NCBI GenBank assembly: GCA_020859965.1
Contig: JAJBVF010000105.1
Span: forward strand, 1 to 5,303
Direction: 5' to 3'
DNA from: Clostridiales bacterium
Lineage (GTDB): Bacteria; Bacillota; Clostridia; Lachnospirales; Lachnospiraceae
DNA length: 5,303 nucleotides
A program made the translations under genes and the position numbers. Positions 1-5,303 of the stretch are shown here, piece by piece (the first letter of the stretch is position 1; the number at the start of each line of letters is the position of its first letter). The notes under the pieces are model-generated. The model had not been told where the DNA came from and ran no database searches. It saw only the letters and a list, made by a program, of their open reading frames with translations.

Positions 1-1
1 C

Positions 2-412
2 GCGCTTTGCAACGGCGAAGGTATCGCAAAAGACAACGATGAGCGTATGGGTTATTGCCAGATGCTTCTTGAGAGAGGCATGGAGCTTGGCATGGAGCCG
101 ACCGATATGTGGTTTGATCCGCTCTTCCTGGTAGTAAAAGGTATGCAGGACAAGCAGATGGAGATCCTTGAATTTATCAAGATGCTCTCTGATATGGGCC
201 TGAATTCCACCGGCGGACTTTCGAATAACTCAAATGGTATGCCAAAGCATATCCGTCCGATCATGGATTCCGCTCTGGTAGCTATGTGCATGATGCAGGG
301 TCTTACCTCTGCAATCGTAAACCCGAACGACCTGCGTCTGATGGAGACGATCAAGTCCTGCGATGTATTCAAGAGCAATACGCTTTATGCGGATTCTTAT
401 CTGGAGATCTGA
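2..412 (+). CDS. acsE: Methyl-THF:corrinoid protein methyltransferase, C-terminal half (5' end outside window)
   Basis: The reading frame is open from the left edge and ends at TGA 410-412, giving 136 visible residues. By comparison with the roughly 262-residue Moorella AcsE as I remember it, about the first half is missing. The family is a pteridine-binding TIM barrel, related to dihydropteroate synthase, that transfers the N5-methyl of methyl-THF to Co(I) of a corrinoid protein in the cytoplasm. Visible landmarks are the FDP motif (Asp codon 116-118), matching the IDP strand of Moorella AcsE, and the GLSN motif (Asn codon 224-226), matching the active-site Asn that contacts N5 of the substrate. 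The tail, ending TLYADSYLEI, matches the AcsE C-terminus (TVYCDSFVK). The following RACo gene supports a corrinoid role. An equivalent methyltransferase II of an O-demethylase system would look the same in this half, so the symbol acsE is tentative. The family call is firm. Confidence 0.85.
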   Translation, partial: ALCNGEGIAKDNDERMGYCQMLLERGMELGMEPTDMWFDPLFLVVKGMQDKQMEILEFIKMLSDMGLNSTGGLSNNSNGMPKHIRPIMDSALVAMCMMQGLTSAIVNPNDLRLMETIKSCDVFKSNTLYADSYLEI

Positions 413-425
413 TTCCATCGGATCT
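405..425 (+). other. Stem-loop spanning the methyltransferase stop codon
   Basis: AGATCTGAT (405-413) pairs with ATCGGATCT (417-425) around a 3-base loop: nine pairs, one of them U-G. The TGA stop lies inside the 5' arm. The nearest T-run (446-450) is about 20 bases downstream, too far for a classical intrinsic terminator. It could be a weak terminator or a 3'-end stabilising hairpin, or chance. Confidence 0.3.
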
Positions 426-453
426 GACAGAGGAATTTTGATTTGTTTTTGAC

Positions 454-540
454 TACTTTTAGCGAAGAAAAGCAGCTGCACGGAACACTAAAAAGTAATT
501 GAACATTACATACCCAGAACTTTACGCTGCTCTGGTATGT
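454..540 (+). other. Two further inverted repeats in the gap before the RACo gene
   Basis: Arms 454-462 (TACTTTTAG) and 488-497 (CTAAAAAGTA) pair with one bulged A around a 25-base loop. Arms 508-518 (ACATACCCAGA) and 531-540 (TCTGGTATGT) pair over ten base pairs with one bulged C around a 12-base loop. Neither is followed by a T-run, so they do not look like terminators. No open frame with a ribosome binding site and no convincing promoter was found between 413 and 550. The first stem is A+T-rich and could be chance; the second is better. Confidence 0.35.
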
Positions 541-555
541 GTCTCATGATGCTAA

Positions 556-654
556 GGGGCGCAGACGGTGTTTTTATCGGACACCATATGCGCCCCGCTC
601 GCGCAAATGGGCAAATGGCATGCACGCCTTGCCCCGCTCGCACGTCGCTTGCGG
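556..654 (+). repeat. G+C-rich structured, repeat-like intergenic element
   Basis: A long hairpin pairs GGGGCGCA (556-563) with TGCGCCCC (589-596), then, across a 3x3 internal loop, GGTGT (567-571) with ACACC (581-585), leaving a 9-base loop. It is followed by an 11-base direct repeat GCCCCGCTCGC at 592-602 and 631-641, a tandem GCAAATGG at 603-610 and 611-618, and a second hairpin pairing GGGCAA (609-614) with TTGCCC (629-634), with inner GGC/GCC pairing. CGCAA (602-606) can also pair with TTGCG (649-653) to enclose it. Base composition is clearly more G+C-rich than the flanks. The internal repetition and nested dyads resemble dispersed palindromic intergenic elements, or a structured RNA leader. 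Copies elsewhere in the genome cannot be tested from this window. Confidence 0.55.
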
Positions 655-659
655 AAATT

Positions 660-665
660 GGGAGA
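660..665 (+). promoter_or_regulatory. Ribosome binding site fixing the RACo start
   Basis: GGGAGA lies 7 bases before ATG 673. It decides the start in favour of 673 over the in-frame upstream GTG at 568, which has no comparable site and would put 35 codons through the hairpin element. Confidence 0.75.
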
Positions 666-672
666 AACGATT

Positions 673-2661
673 ATGTTTAAAGTGACTTTTAAGTTTGAAA
701 ACAGCAATGATGTGGAAGGGTTCGCGTTAGAGGGAGAGAGCCTTCTGGATGTGGCGAAAAAAATGAATGTCGCCATCGATGCGCCCTGCAACGGAAATGC
801 AGCTTGCGGAAAATGTAAAGTAAAGCTGGTCGGCGGAGAGCTGGATACAAAAAAGACCATGCACATCACCGACGAGGAATTTGCGCAGGGATGGAGGTTA
901 GCCTGCGTAAGTAAGATTAAGGAAGATGTAGAGATCCTTGTGCCGGATATCGCATCGGCATACCGCAGCCGCATGAAGGTCGCGGATCTGAGTTCAGCGG
1001 AGGAAATTCAGATCTTTGAAAAGACGAAGGCAGATATAGCGGAAGCGGGAATTGAATTTAAAAATGACCTGGAAGTTCTTACAGTATCGATGGATCAGCC
1101 ATCTCTGGATGATACGATGCCTGACAATGAACGGCTGATGTGGGCAATCGAGTCTGCCTGCGGAGTGTCAAAGGTAAAACTGCCATTCACCGTATTACAA
1201 AAGCTTTCAGAAACCTTACGGAAAAGCAATTTTGAAGTGAAGTGCGTCATCCGCAAAGGATATGCGTCTGCCGGAGATGACACAGCGGAAGATGCTTCCG
1301 GAGCATTACTGAATTCTTCTGCGGATAAGGTAGAAGTGCTGGATATTCTGCCCGCATCGGAGGATGTGAAGGTCTGCGGCCTGGCGATTGATATCGGTAC
1401 GACTACGGTTTCTGCTGTACTGATCGATATGCTGACAGGAAGTATACTCGCAAAGGGTTCTGCCGGAAACGGGCAGATCCGCTATGGCGCTGACGTTATC
1501 AACCGTATCATTGAACAACAGAAGGATGGCGGCCGCAAAAAGCTGCAGGACGCGATCATTAAAGAGACGCTGAACCCGATGATTCATCAGATGTGCCATT
1601 CCATCGGCATCCGTCCGCGGCAGATTTACCGCGCAAGCATTGCGGGTAATACGACAATGAATCATTTACTGCTGGGTGTTGATGCGGATCCGGTTCGCAT
1701 GGAACCGTTTATTCCGACCTTTTTCGAGACGAATTCGGTATATGCACATGATCTGGGACTGCATCTCTGTGAACATGCCCGCGTGATCATGGCACCGAAT
1801 ATCGGCAGCTATGTGGGCGGTGATATTACTGCCGGCACTTTGGCAAGTACGATCTGGAACCGTGAGGAGATGTCACTGTTTATCGATCTTGGAACGAATG
1901 GAGAGCTGGTATTTGGTAATTCTGACTTTATGATGAGCTGCGCATGCTCGGCTGGCCCCGCGTTTGAGGGCGGTGATATCAGCTGCGGTATGCGTGCAAC
2001 GGACGGCGCAATCGAAGCCTGTGTGATTGATAAGGATACTATGGAACCGACCTTCTCGATCATTGGGGAGGAAGGACAGAAGCCGGTCGGTTTATGCGGA
2101 TCCGGTATTATTGATGTGATCTGTGAGCTGTTCCGCTGTGGTATCATCAGCCCGAAAGGGAAATTTATCCGCGAAGGCGAGCGTGTCCGCCACGATCAGT
2201 ATGGTATGGGAAGCTTTGTGTTGGAATACAAGGAAAATGCGGCTTCCGTAAAAGATATCGAGATCACAGAAGTGGATATCGACAGCTTCATTCGTGCGAA
2301 AGGAGCAATCTTTTCCGCGATACGCGTTATGCTCCAGTCTCTGGATTTTGATGTATCCATGATCGATCATGTATATGTGGCTGGCGGCATCGGCAGCGGT
2401 ATCAATATGCGCAATGCGGTATCCATCGGAATGTTCCCGGATATCGACATGGAAAAATTCACCTATATCGGTAATTCTTCCCTGTCTGGCGCTTATGCGA
2501 TACTCCTGTCCAATGAAGCGGAGGCGAAGGTATCCGATGTGGCACACAATATGACTTATCTGGAGCTGAGCAACGAGCCGACTTATATGGATGAATTCGT
2601 AGCGAGCTGCTTCCTGCCGCACACGGACGCATCTCTGTTTCCATCGGTCACGCAGAAGTGA
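673..2661 (+). CDS. acsV: RACo/AcsV-type reductive activator of corrinoid proteins ([2Fe-2S] plus ASKHA ATPase)
   Basis: A 662-residue cytoplasmic protein. The family uses ATP hydrolysis to allow electron transfer from its iron-sulfur cluster to Co(II) corrinoid proteins, restoring the methyl-accepting Co(I) state. Residues 1-95 form a plant-type [2Fe-2S] ferredoxin domain with ligands Cys39, Cys45, Cys48 and Cys78 (C-X5-C-X2-C-X29-C). A linker and middle domain cover about 96-233. The ASKHA (actin/Hsp70-like) domain runs from about 235: phosphate-1 motif AIDIGTTTVS (238-247), GNTTMNHLLLG (325-335), phosphate-2 motif FIDLGTNGELV (403-413), a Cys/Gly-rich stretch CSAGPAFEGGDISCG (425-439), and adenosine motif VYVAGGIGSGIN (567-578). 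Start 673 is chosen for its ribosome binding site and because the ferredoxin domain begins at once. Length fits the family (usually slightly above 600). The neighbouring methyltransferase points to AcsV, the activator of the corrinoid iron-sulfur protein; an O-demethylase activator of the RamQ/RACo type remains possible, so the symbol is less certain than the family. Confidence 0.92.
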   Translation: MFKVTFKFENSNDVEGFALEGESLLDVAKKMNVAIDAPCNGNAACGKCKVKLVGGELDTKKTMHITDEEFAQGWRLACVSKIKEDVEILVPDIASAYRSRMKVADLSSAEEIQIFEKTKADIAEAGIEFKNDLEVLTVSMDQPSLDDTMPDNERLMWAIESACGVSKVKLPFTVLQKLSETLRKSNFEVKCVIRKGYASAGDDTAEDASGALLNSSADKVEVLDILPASEDVKVCGLAIDIGTTTVSAVLIDMLTGSILAKGSAGNGQIRYGADVINRIIEQQKDGGRKKLQDAIIKETLNPMIHQMCHSIGIRPRQIYRASIAGNTTMNHLLLGVDADPVRMEPFIPTFFETNSVYAHDLGLHLCEHARVIMAPNIGSYVGGDITAGTLASTIWNREEMSLFIDLGTNGELVFGNSDFMMSCACSAGPAFEGGDISCGMRATDGAIEACVIDKDTMEPTFSIIGEEGQKPVGLCGSGIIDVICELFRCGIISPKGKFIREGERVRHDQYGMGSFVLEYKENAASVKDIEITEVDIDSFIRAKGAIFSAIRVMLQSLDFDVSMIDHVYVAGGIGSGINMRNAVSIGMFPDIDMEKFTYIGNSSLSGAYAILLSNEAEAKVSDVAHNMTYLELSNEPTYMDEFVASCFLPHTDASLFPSVTQK

Positions 2662-2784
2662 TAAAATCTTGATAAATGAGCGGTTAATACAAGTAAGTGA
2701 AAGAACCAGATGTCAGACATACGGGTTATCAAATATATTGCGATGCAAGCAACAGGATAAATGATACAGGAAAGGAAAGCTGAT

Positions 2785-3420
2785 ATGGACATCATGTATG
2801 AGAAAGACAACAAGGAGCGTGTACCGTTTGAGCATTATCAGGCGGAATACGAAAAGGCAGACCCGCAGGAGATCAGTGTGCGTACCGGCTTTCCTTATGT
2901 GGAAGAGGAAAAGGCTTTTCGTGTGAAATTCCTGGGTGTTGAGTATTTTGCCGGTTTCCCGGAATTTATTGTCCGGCCGGTAAAGGAAAGCGACGAATAT
3001 CTGCCGCTGGTATCCATGAATGCCGCGAAAATTCTGGTCATACGTTTCCTGATCGAGGGATGTATGGCGACCGGTACGGGAAAGTTTCTGACTTATCGGG
3101 AAGTACCATGGGGTGAGACCTATTATCGCCAGTTCAACGGCAGATGTATGATGCGGCTGGCATACTCTTATGGGAACCGGCTGGACGCGTTCCGGGCGGC
3201 CATGGAAAAGCTTGGAGCAAAACCGATCGCAGCCGGAGATGCCGGATATGAGGTGGAATTGTTTGACGGCTTCCCGATCCGCTTTCAGCTCTGGAGCGGG
3301 GATGAAGAATTCCCGCCTTCCTCACAGATCCTGTTCGGCGATAATTTTGCCGCTGCATTTCATGCGGAAGATCTTGTCGTTGCCTGTGACGTGATCATCG
3401 GGACAATGAAACAGCTATGA
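2785..3420 (+). CDS. DUF3786 domain protein of unknown function
   Basis: A 211-residue soluble protein with no signal peptide or membrane segment. I recognise the DUF3786 family mainly from the C-terminal part: SGDEEFPPSSQILF (171-184) preceded by FPIRFQLW, then AEDLVVACDVI (194-204). The middle carries a hydrophobic helix (about 80-92) and WGETYYRQFNGR (109-120). No known catalytic motif or Cys-rich metal site stands out; Cys93, Cys121 and Cys201 are scattered. Start 2785 is preferred because AAAGGA (2771-2776) lies 8 bases upstream; an in-frame ATG at 2761 would add 8 residues but has a poorly spaced AGG only 4 bases away. It follows the RACo gene by 123 bp with no terminator visible, so cotranscription is likely. 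Position between a corrinoid activator and folate enzymes suggests a role in corrinoid or C1 metabolism, but this is inference from context alone. Confidence 0.85.
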   Translation: MDIMYEKDNKERVPFEHYQAEYEKADPQEISVRTGFPYVEEEKAFRVKFLGVEYFAGFPEFIVRPVKESDEYLPLVSMNAAKILVIRFLIEGCMATGTGKFLTYREVPWGETYYRQFNGRCMMRLAYSYGNRLDAFRAAMEKLGAKPIAAGDAGYEVELFDGFPIRFQLWSGDEEFPPSSQILFGDNFAAAFHAEDLVVACDVIIGTMKQL

Positions 3421-3462
3421 ACCAGATAATGCATGATCTGGTAGGAGGCAGTTTTTAGCCTC
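3421..3462 (+). terminator. Pair of stem-loops after the DUF3786 gene, possible weak terminator
   Basis: Directly after the TGA, ACCAGAT (3421-3427) pairs perfectly with ATCTGGT (3436-3442) around an 8-base loop. A second stem, GAGGC (3445-3449) with GCCTC (3458-3462), has the T5 run (3452-3456) in its loop. The T-run is 9 bases from the first stem, which is loose for an intrinsic terminator. It could cause partial termination or processing between the upstream genes and fchA. Confidence 0.35.
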
Positions 3463-3631
3463 ACACTTACCCGCGCCGGCCGCATCTAATATCATAAGGA
3501 TTGCCGGTAATGTCGATGGATTATTATGACGTGGCGTTAGCCGGAAATATTCCGTGCGTGGTTGTGTGTATCAAAAAGCGAAGGCTCAGAGAATGAGCGT
3601 TTGCAGATATGAAGAAAAGGAGGACAAAACG
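3463..3631 (+). other. Leader region before fchA, with a stem-loop just upstream of the ribosome binding site
   Basis: No gene is supported here; an in-frame GTG at 3554 would extend FchA by 26 residues of non-family sequence. GCGAA (3578-3582) and GCTCA (3584-3588) pair with TGAGC (3594-3598) and TTTGC (3600-3604), with one G-G mismatch, one G-U pair and a 5-base loop, ending 11 bases before the Shine-Dalgarno. A possible promoter (TTGCCG 3501-3506, TATTAT 3522-3527) has only a 15-base spacer and is weak. I see no match to the tetrahydrofolate riboswitch pattern. Confidence 0.35.
3616..3623 (+). promoter_or_regulatory. Strong ribosome binding site of fchA
   Basis: AAAGGAGG, a near-perfect Shine-Dalgarno, sits 8 bases before ATG 3632. 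It fixes this start over the upstream in-frame GTG at 3554 and ATG at 3593. Confidence 0.85.
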
Positions 3632-4261
3632 ATGGGTTTTTCTACTGTACCCTGCAATGAATTTGTGGAAGTGCTTGCTTCCAAGGCACCGGTACCGGGC
3701 GGCGGCGGCGCATCTGCTCTTGTCGGCGCGGTTGGGACAGCGCTTGGCAACATGGTCGGCAGTCTGACCGTAGGGAAGAAGAAATACGCAGATGTAGAAG
3801 AAGAAATGCAGGAGCTGAAAAGCAAATGCGATAAGCTTCAGGCGGAGCTTCTTACTCTGGTGGAAAAGGATGCGGAGGTATTTGAACCGCTTTCTAAGGC
3901 ATACGGAATGCCTCGCGCTACCGAAGAAGAAAAAGCAGAGAAAGCACGCGTGATGGAGATCGTACTCAAAGATGCCTGCTCCGTTCCGATGGAGATTATG
4001 GAAAAATGCTGTGAGGCGATCGAACTGATCAAAGAATTTGCAGCAAAGGGTTCCGCCCTTGCAATCAGTGATGCGGGTGTAGGTGCGGTCTTCTGTAAGG
4101 CAGCACTGCAGGGTGCGAGCCTGAATGTGTATATTAATACAAAGTCCATGGCAAACAGAGAATACGCGGAAGAACTGAACGCAAAAGCGGACGCAATGCT
4201 TGCAAAGTATCCGGCTATGGCAGATGAGATTTATGAGAGCGTACTTGCACGCCTGAAATAA
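3632..4261 (+). CDS. fchA: Methenyltetrahydrofolate cyclohydrolase (cyclodeaminase/cyclohydrolase family)
   Basis: A 209-residue, mostly helical cytoplasmic protein of the FchA / formiminotransferase-cyclodeaminase fold. It interconverts 5,10-methenyl-THF and 10-formyl-THF. Family signatures in order: the N-terminal PVPGGGGASAL loop (20-30), a long charged helix around KKKYADVEEEMQELKSKCDK (49-68), LVEKDAEVF (76-84), and the C-terminal SDAGVGA (146-152) followed by LNVYIN (164-169). Length matches stand-alone bacterial FchA (about 205-215). The start is set by the excellent ribosome binding site at 3616-3623. The gene precedes folD by 22 bp, so translation and transcription are surely linked. 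A histidine or glutamate formimino-THF cyclodeaminase would share the fold, but the folD partner and corrinoid neighbours favour C1 cyclohydrolase. Its presence matters because the adjacent FolD seems to have lost cyclohydrolase residues. Confidence 0.9.
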   Translation: MGFSTVPCNEFVEVLASKAPVPGGGGASALVGAVGTALGNMVGSLTVGKKKYADVEEEMQELKSKCDKLQAELLTLVEKDAEVFEPLSKAYGMPRATEEEKAEKARVMEIVLKDACSVPMEIMEKCCEAIELIKEFAAKGSALAISDAGVGAVFCKAALQGASLNVYINTKSMANREYAEELNAKADAMLAKYPAMADEIYESVLARLK

Positions 4262-4268
4262 GTGAAGC

Positions 4269-4274
4269 AGGAGG
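4269..4274 (+). promoter_or_regulatory. Ribosome binding site of folD
   Basis: A full AGGAGG lies in the 22-bp fchA-folD gap, 9 bases before ATG 4284. It confirms the start and the operon arrangement. Confidence 0.85.
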
Positions 4275-4283
4275 AATAAAACA

Positions 4284-5138
4284 ATGGCAAAACAACTTCT
4301 CGGAAAAGAGGTTACAGCGGCTCTGAATGAGCGCATTAAGGCAAAAGTGGCGGAACTGGAAGCAAAGGGCGTGAAGCCAACCCTTGGCATTATCCGCGTG
4401 GGAGAAAATGAGAGCGACCTTTCCTATGAAAGAGGAGCGACCAAGCGCTGTGAGACACTCGGTGTTGCGTGCGAGAAAATCGTGCTTCCGTCTGATGTAT
4501 CTCAGGAAGAGCTTCTGAAAGTGATCGATGATGTGAATAAAAACGATGCGATTCATGGCGTGCTTCTTTTCCGTCCGCTTCCGAAGCATCTGGATCAGAA
4601 CACGATTGAGAACGCACTGGATCCGGCAAAGGATGTAGACTGCATGACAGACGGCTCCATGTCCGGTGTATTTACTGGAAAGGCGATTGGCTATCCGCCC
4701 TGCACGCCGCAGGCATGTATGGAGATTCTTGATCACTATGGCATCGACTGTACAGGCAAGAAGGCTGTCGTGATCGGAAGAAGTCTTGTGGTTGGCAAAC
4801 CGGCAGCAATGATGCTCATAAAGAAAAACGCTACAGTCACAATCTGCCATACCAGGACCGTGGACATGCCGTCCGTGGCAAGAGAGGCAGATATCATCAT
4901 CGTAGCGGCAGGCCGTGCCGGAGTCGTAGGTGCGGAGTATGTGAAGCCAGGCCAGGTGATTATTGATGTCGGTATCAATGTAAACGCCGAAGGCAAGCTC
5001 TGCGGAGATGTAGACTATGCGGCAGTAGAGCCGATCGTAGACGCAATCACACCGGTGCCGGGCGGAGTAGGCAGTGTGACGACCTCCGTGCTTGTAAGCC
5101 ATGTGGTGGAAGCGGCGGCGAAGAAAGCGGGAATCTGA
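4284..5138 (+). CDS. folD: Methylenetetrahydrofolate dehydrogenase, FolD family, probably lacking cyclohydrolase activity
   Basis: A 284-residue full-length FolD. The family oxidises or reduces 5,10-methylene-/methenyl-THF with NAD(P). The N-terminal catalytic domain covers about 1-140, with folate-site Tyr48 and KDVD (116-119). The Rossmann domain covers about 141-270, with VVIGRSLVVGKP (162-173), ATVTICHTRT (183-192) and the ADIIIVAAG strand (202-210). VIDVGIN appears as VIIDVGIN (225-232), and the C-terminal signature is ITPVPGGVGSVT (255-266). Ungapped comparison with remembered E. coli FolD around V39-V61 places Ala52 where the catalytic Lys stands (Y-x3-K), and Phe96 (VLLFRPLP) where the conserved Gln of ILVQLPLP stands. 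Both residues serve the cyclohydrolase reaction in human MTHFD1 (Lys56, Gln100), so a dehydrogenase-only enzyme is inferred, with FchA as its partner. Arg166-Ser167 in GRS resembles NADP-using members, but cofactor choice is not proven. No terminator follows. Confidence 0.93.
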   Translation: MAKQLLGKEVTAALNERIKAKVAELEAKGVKPTLGIIRVGENESDLSYERGATKRCETLGVACEKIVLPSDVSQEELLKVIDDVNKNDAIHGVLLFRPLPKHLDQNTIENALDPAKDVDCMTDGSMSGVFTGKAIGYPPCTPQACMEILDHYGIDCTGKKAVVIGRSLVVGKPAAMMLIKKNATVTICHTRTVDMPSVAREADIIIVAAGRAGVVGAEYVKPGQVIIDVGINVNAEGKLCGDVDYAAVEPIVDAITPVPGGVGSVTTSVLVSHVVEAAAKKAGI

Positions 5139-5171
5139 TTGTCTTGTATCGTTTAGAATGCAAAGAAAGGG

Positions 5172-5200
5172 TTGACGCCACCCCCATTTCATGCTATAGT
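5172..5200 (+). promoter_or_regulatory. Sigma-70-type promoter driving the cobalamin riboswitch leader
   Basis: TTGACG (5172-5177) and TATAGT (5195-5200) are separated by an optimal 17 bases, and a TG at 5192-5193 gives an extended -10. Each hexamer matches the consensus at 5 of 6 positions. Transcription would begin near 5207, just before the riboswitch, so the next gene forms its own unit even if read-through from folD also occurs. Confidence 0.75.
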
Positions 5201-5212
5201 TTTGATGTGTAA

Positions 5213-5303
5213 TTCAATATTGCCATGTCAAGTGCAGACCAGTATGGTCTGAAGAGGGAATCAGGTGAGAAGCCTGAGCGATCCGGTCACTGTATACAGG
5301 GAG
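5213..5303 (+). promoter_or_regulatory. Cobalamin riboswitch, 5' part (cut by the window end)
   Basis: The conserved core is plain: GTGC (5232-5235), a 7-bp hairpin CAGACCA/TGGTCTG (5235-5241 with 5245-5251), AAGAGGGAA (5252-5260), then the TCAGG-TG-GAAG-CCTGA stem (5261-5277) and GCG followed by TCACTGTA (5287-5294). This follows the known B12-box order AGGGAA-n-GGTG-AA-CC-GC-CACTGTA. The 3' closing stem, the distal conserved segments and the expression platform lie beyond the window. In this class, adenosyl- or methylcobalamin binding to the leader lowers expression of the downstream gene, often a corrinoid synthesis, transport or B12-related gene. Which gene this one controls cannot be seen. 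Confidence 0.88.

Noticed and set aside
556..596. Intrinsic terminator between the methyltransferase and RACo genes
   Set aside because: The hairpin is strong but is followed by G+C-rich sequence with no T-run on either side in the proper place.
592..641. CRISPR-like repeat pair (GCCCCGCTCGC twice)
   Set aside because: There are only two copies of 11 bases, no regular spacing series and no cas genes; it is better explained as internal repetition of the structured element.
2662..2784. Promoter in the gap before the DUF3786 gene
   Set aside because: TTGATA (2669-2674) and TATATT (2734-2739) exist, but neither has a partner hexamer at a workable spacing.
3501..3527. Promoter TTGCCG / TATTAT upstream of fchA
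   Set aside because: The spacer is only 15 bases and the -35 is poor; kept as a remark in the leader entry, not as a called promoter.
3463..3615. Possible tetrahydrofolate riboswitch before the folate genes
   Set aside because: The context is attractive, but I could not find the conserved THF-riboswitch core or its paired arms; only unrelated short stems are present.
3524..4390. Long antisense open frame (288 codons) across fchA and the start of folD
   Set aside because: It lies opposite well-recognised genes, lacks a ribosome binding site, and its Cys/His/Phe-rich translation looks like antisense of alanine- and glutamate-rich coding sequence.
5139..5171. Terminator after folD
   Set aside because: No inverted repeat followed by a T-run is visible between the folD stop and the promoter at 5172, so none is called.
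4215..5192. Long antisense open frame (325 codons) covering folD
   Set aside because: The whole of folD, with intact family motifs, is on the other strand; the antisense translation shows no domain and is rich in Cys, His and Arg as expected for a shadow.

Overview
The window looks like part of a one-carbon (Wood-Ljungdahl type) gene cluster from an acetogenic or C1-using member of the Bacillota, class Clostridia. A Lachnospiraceae-like gut acetogen is my best guess; the genus cannot be set from the sequence alone. The grounds are the gene content, the strong AGGAGG-type ribosome binding sites, the roughly 50% G+C, and the tightly packed one-directional layout. All five genes read on the + strand.

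Layout. Bases 2-412 hold the C-terminal half of a methyltetrahydrofolate:corrinoid protein methyltransferase (AcsE-like). A 260-bp gap rich in inverted repeats follows, including a G+C-rich repeat-like element at about 556-654. Bases 673-2661 encode a RACo/AcsV-type activator of corrinoid proteins, with an N-terminal [2Fe-2S] domain and a C-terminal ASKHA ATPase domain. Bases 2785-3420 encode a DUF3786 protein of unknown function. After a 211-bp gap with stem-loops but no gene, 3632-4261 encodes methenyl-THF cyclohydrolase FchA. Twenty-two bases further on, 4284-5138 encodes the methylene-THF dehydrogenase FolD. The right end (5172-5303) holds a near-consensus promoter and the 5' part of a cobalamin riboswitch whose regulated gene lies outside the window.

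How the genes fit together. FchA and FolD interconvert methenyl-, methylene- and formyl-level folate C1 units. The methyltransferase moves the methyl group from methyl-THF to a corrinoid protein. RACo uses ATP to drive reduction of inactive Co(II) corrinoid back to Co(I). The B12 riboswitch ties the next transcription unit to the same cofactor.

Points most worth a second look: (1) FolD lacks the Lys and Gln needed for the cyclohydrolase reaction in bifunctional family members, so it is probably a dehydrogenase only and depends on FchA next door; (2) the DUF3786 gene sits inside a C1/corrinoid operon; (3) the gap before the RACo gene is highly structured and repeat-like, and can mislead start calling; (4) there is a truncated B12 riboswitch with its own promoter. 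I see no sign of a wholly new system such as a defence island, CRISPR array or mobile element; most of the window is recognisable C1 metabolism.
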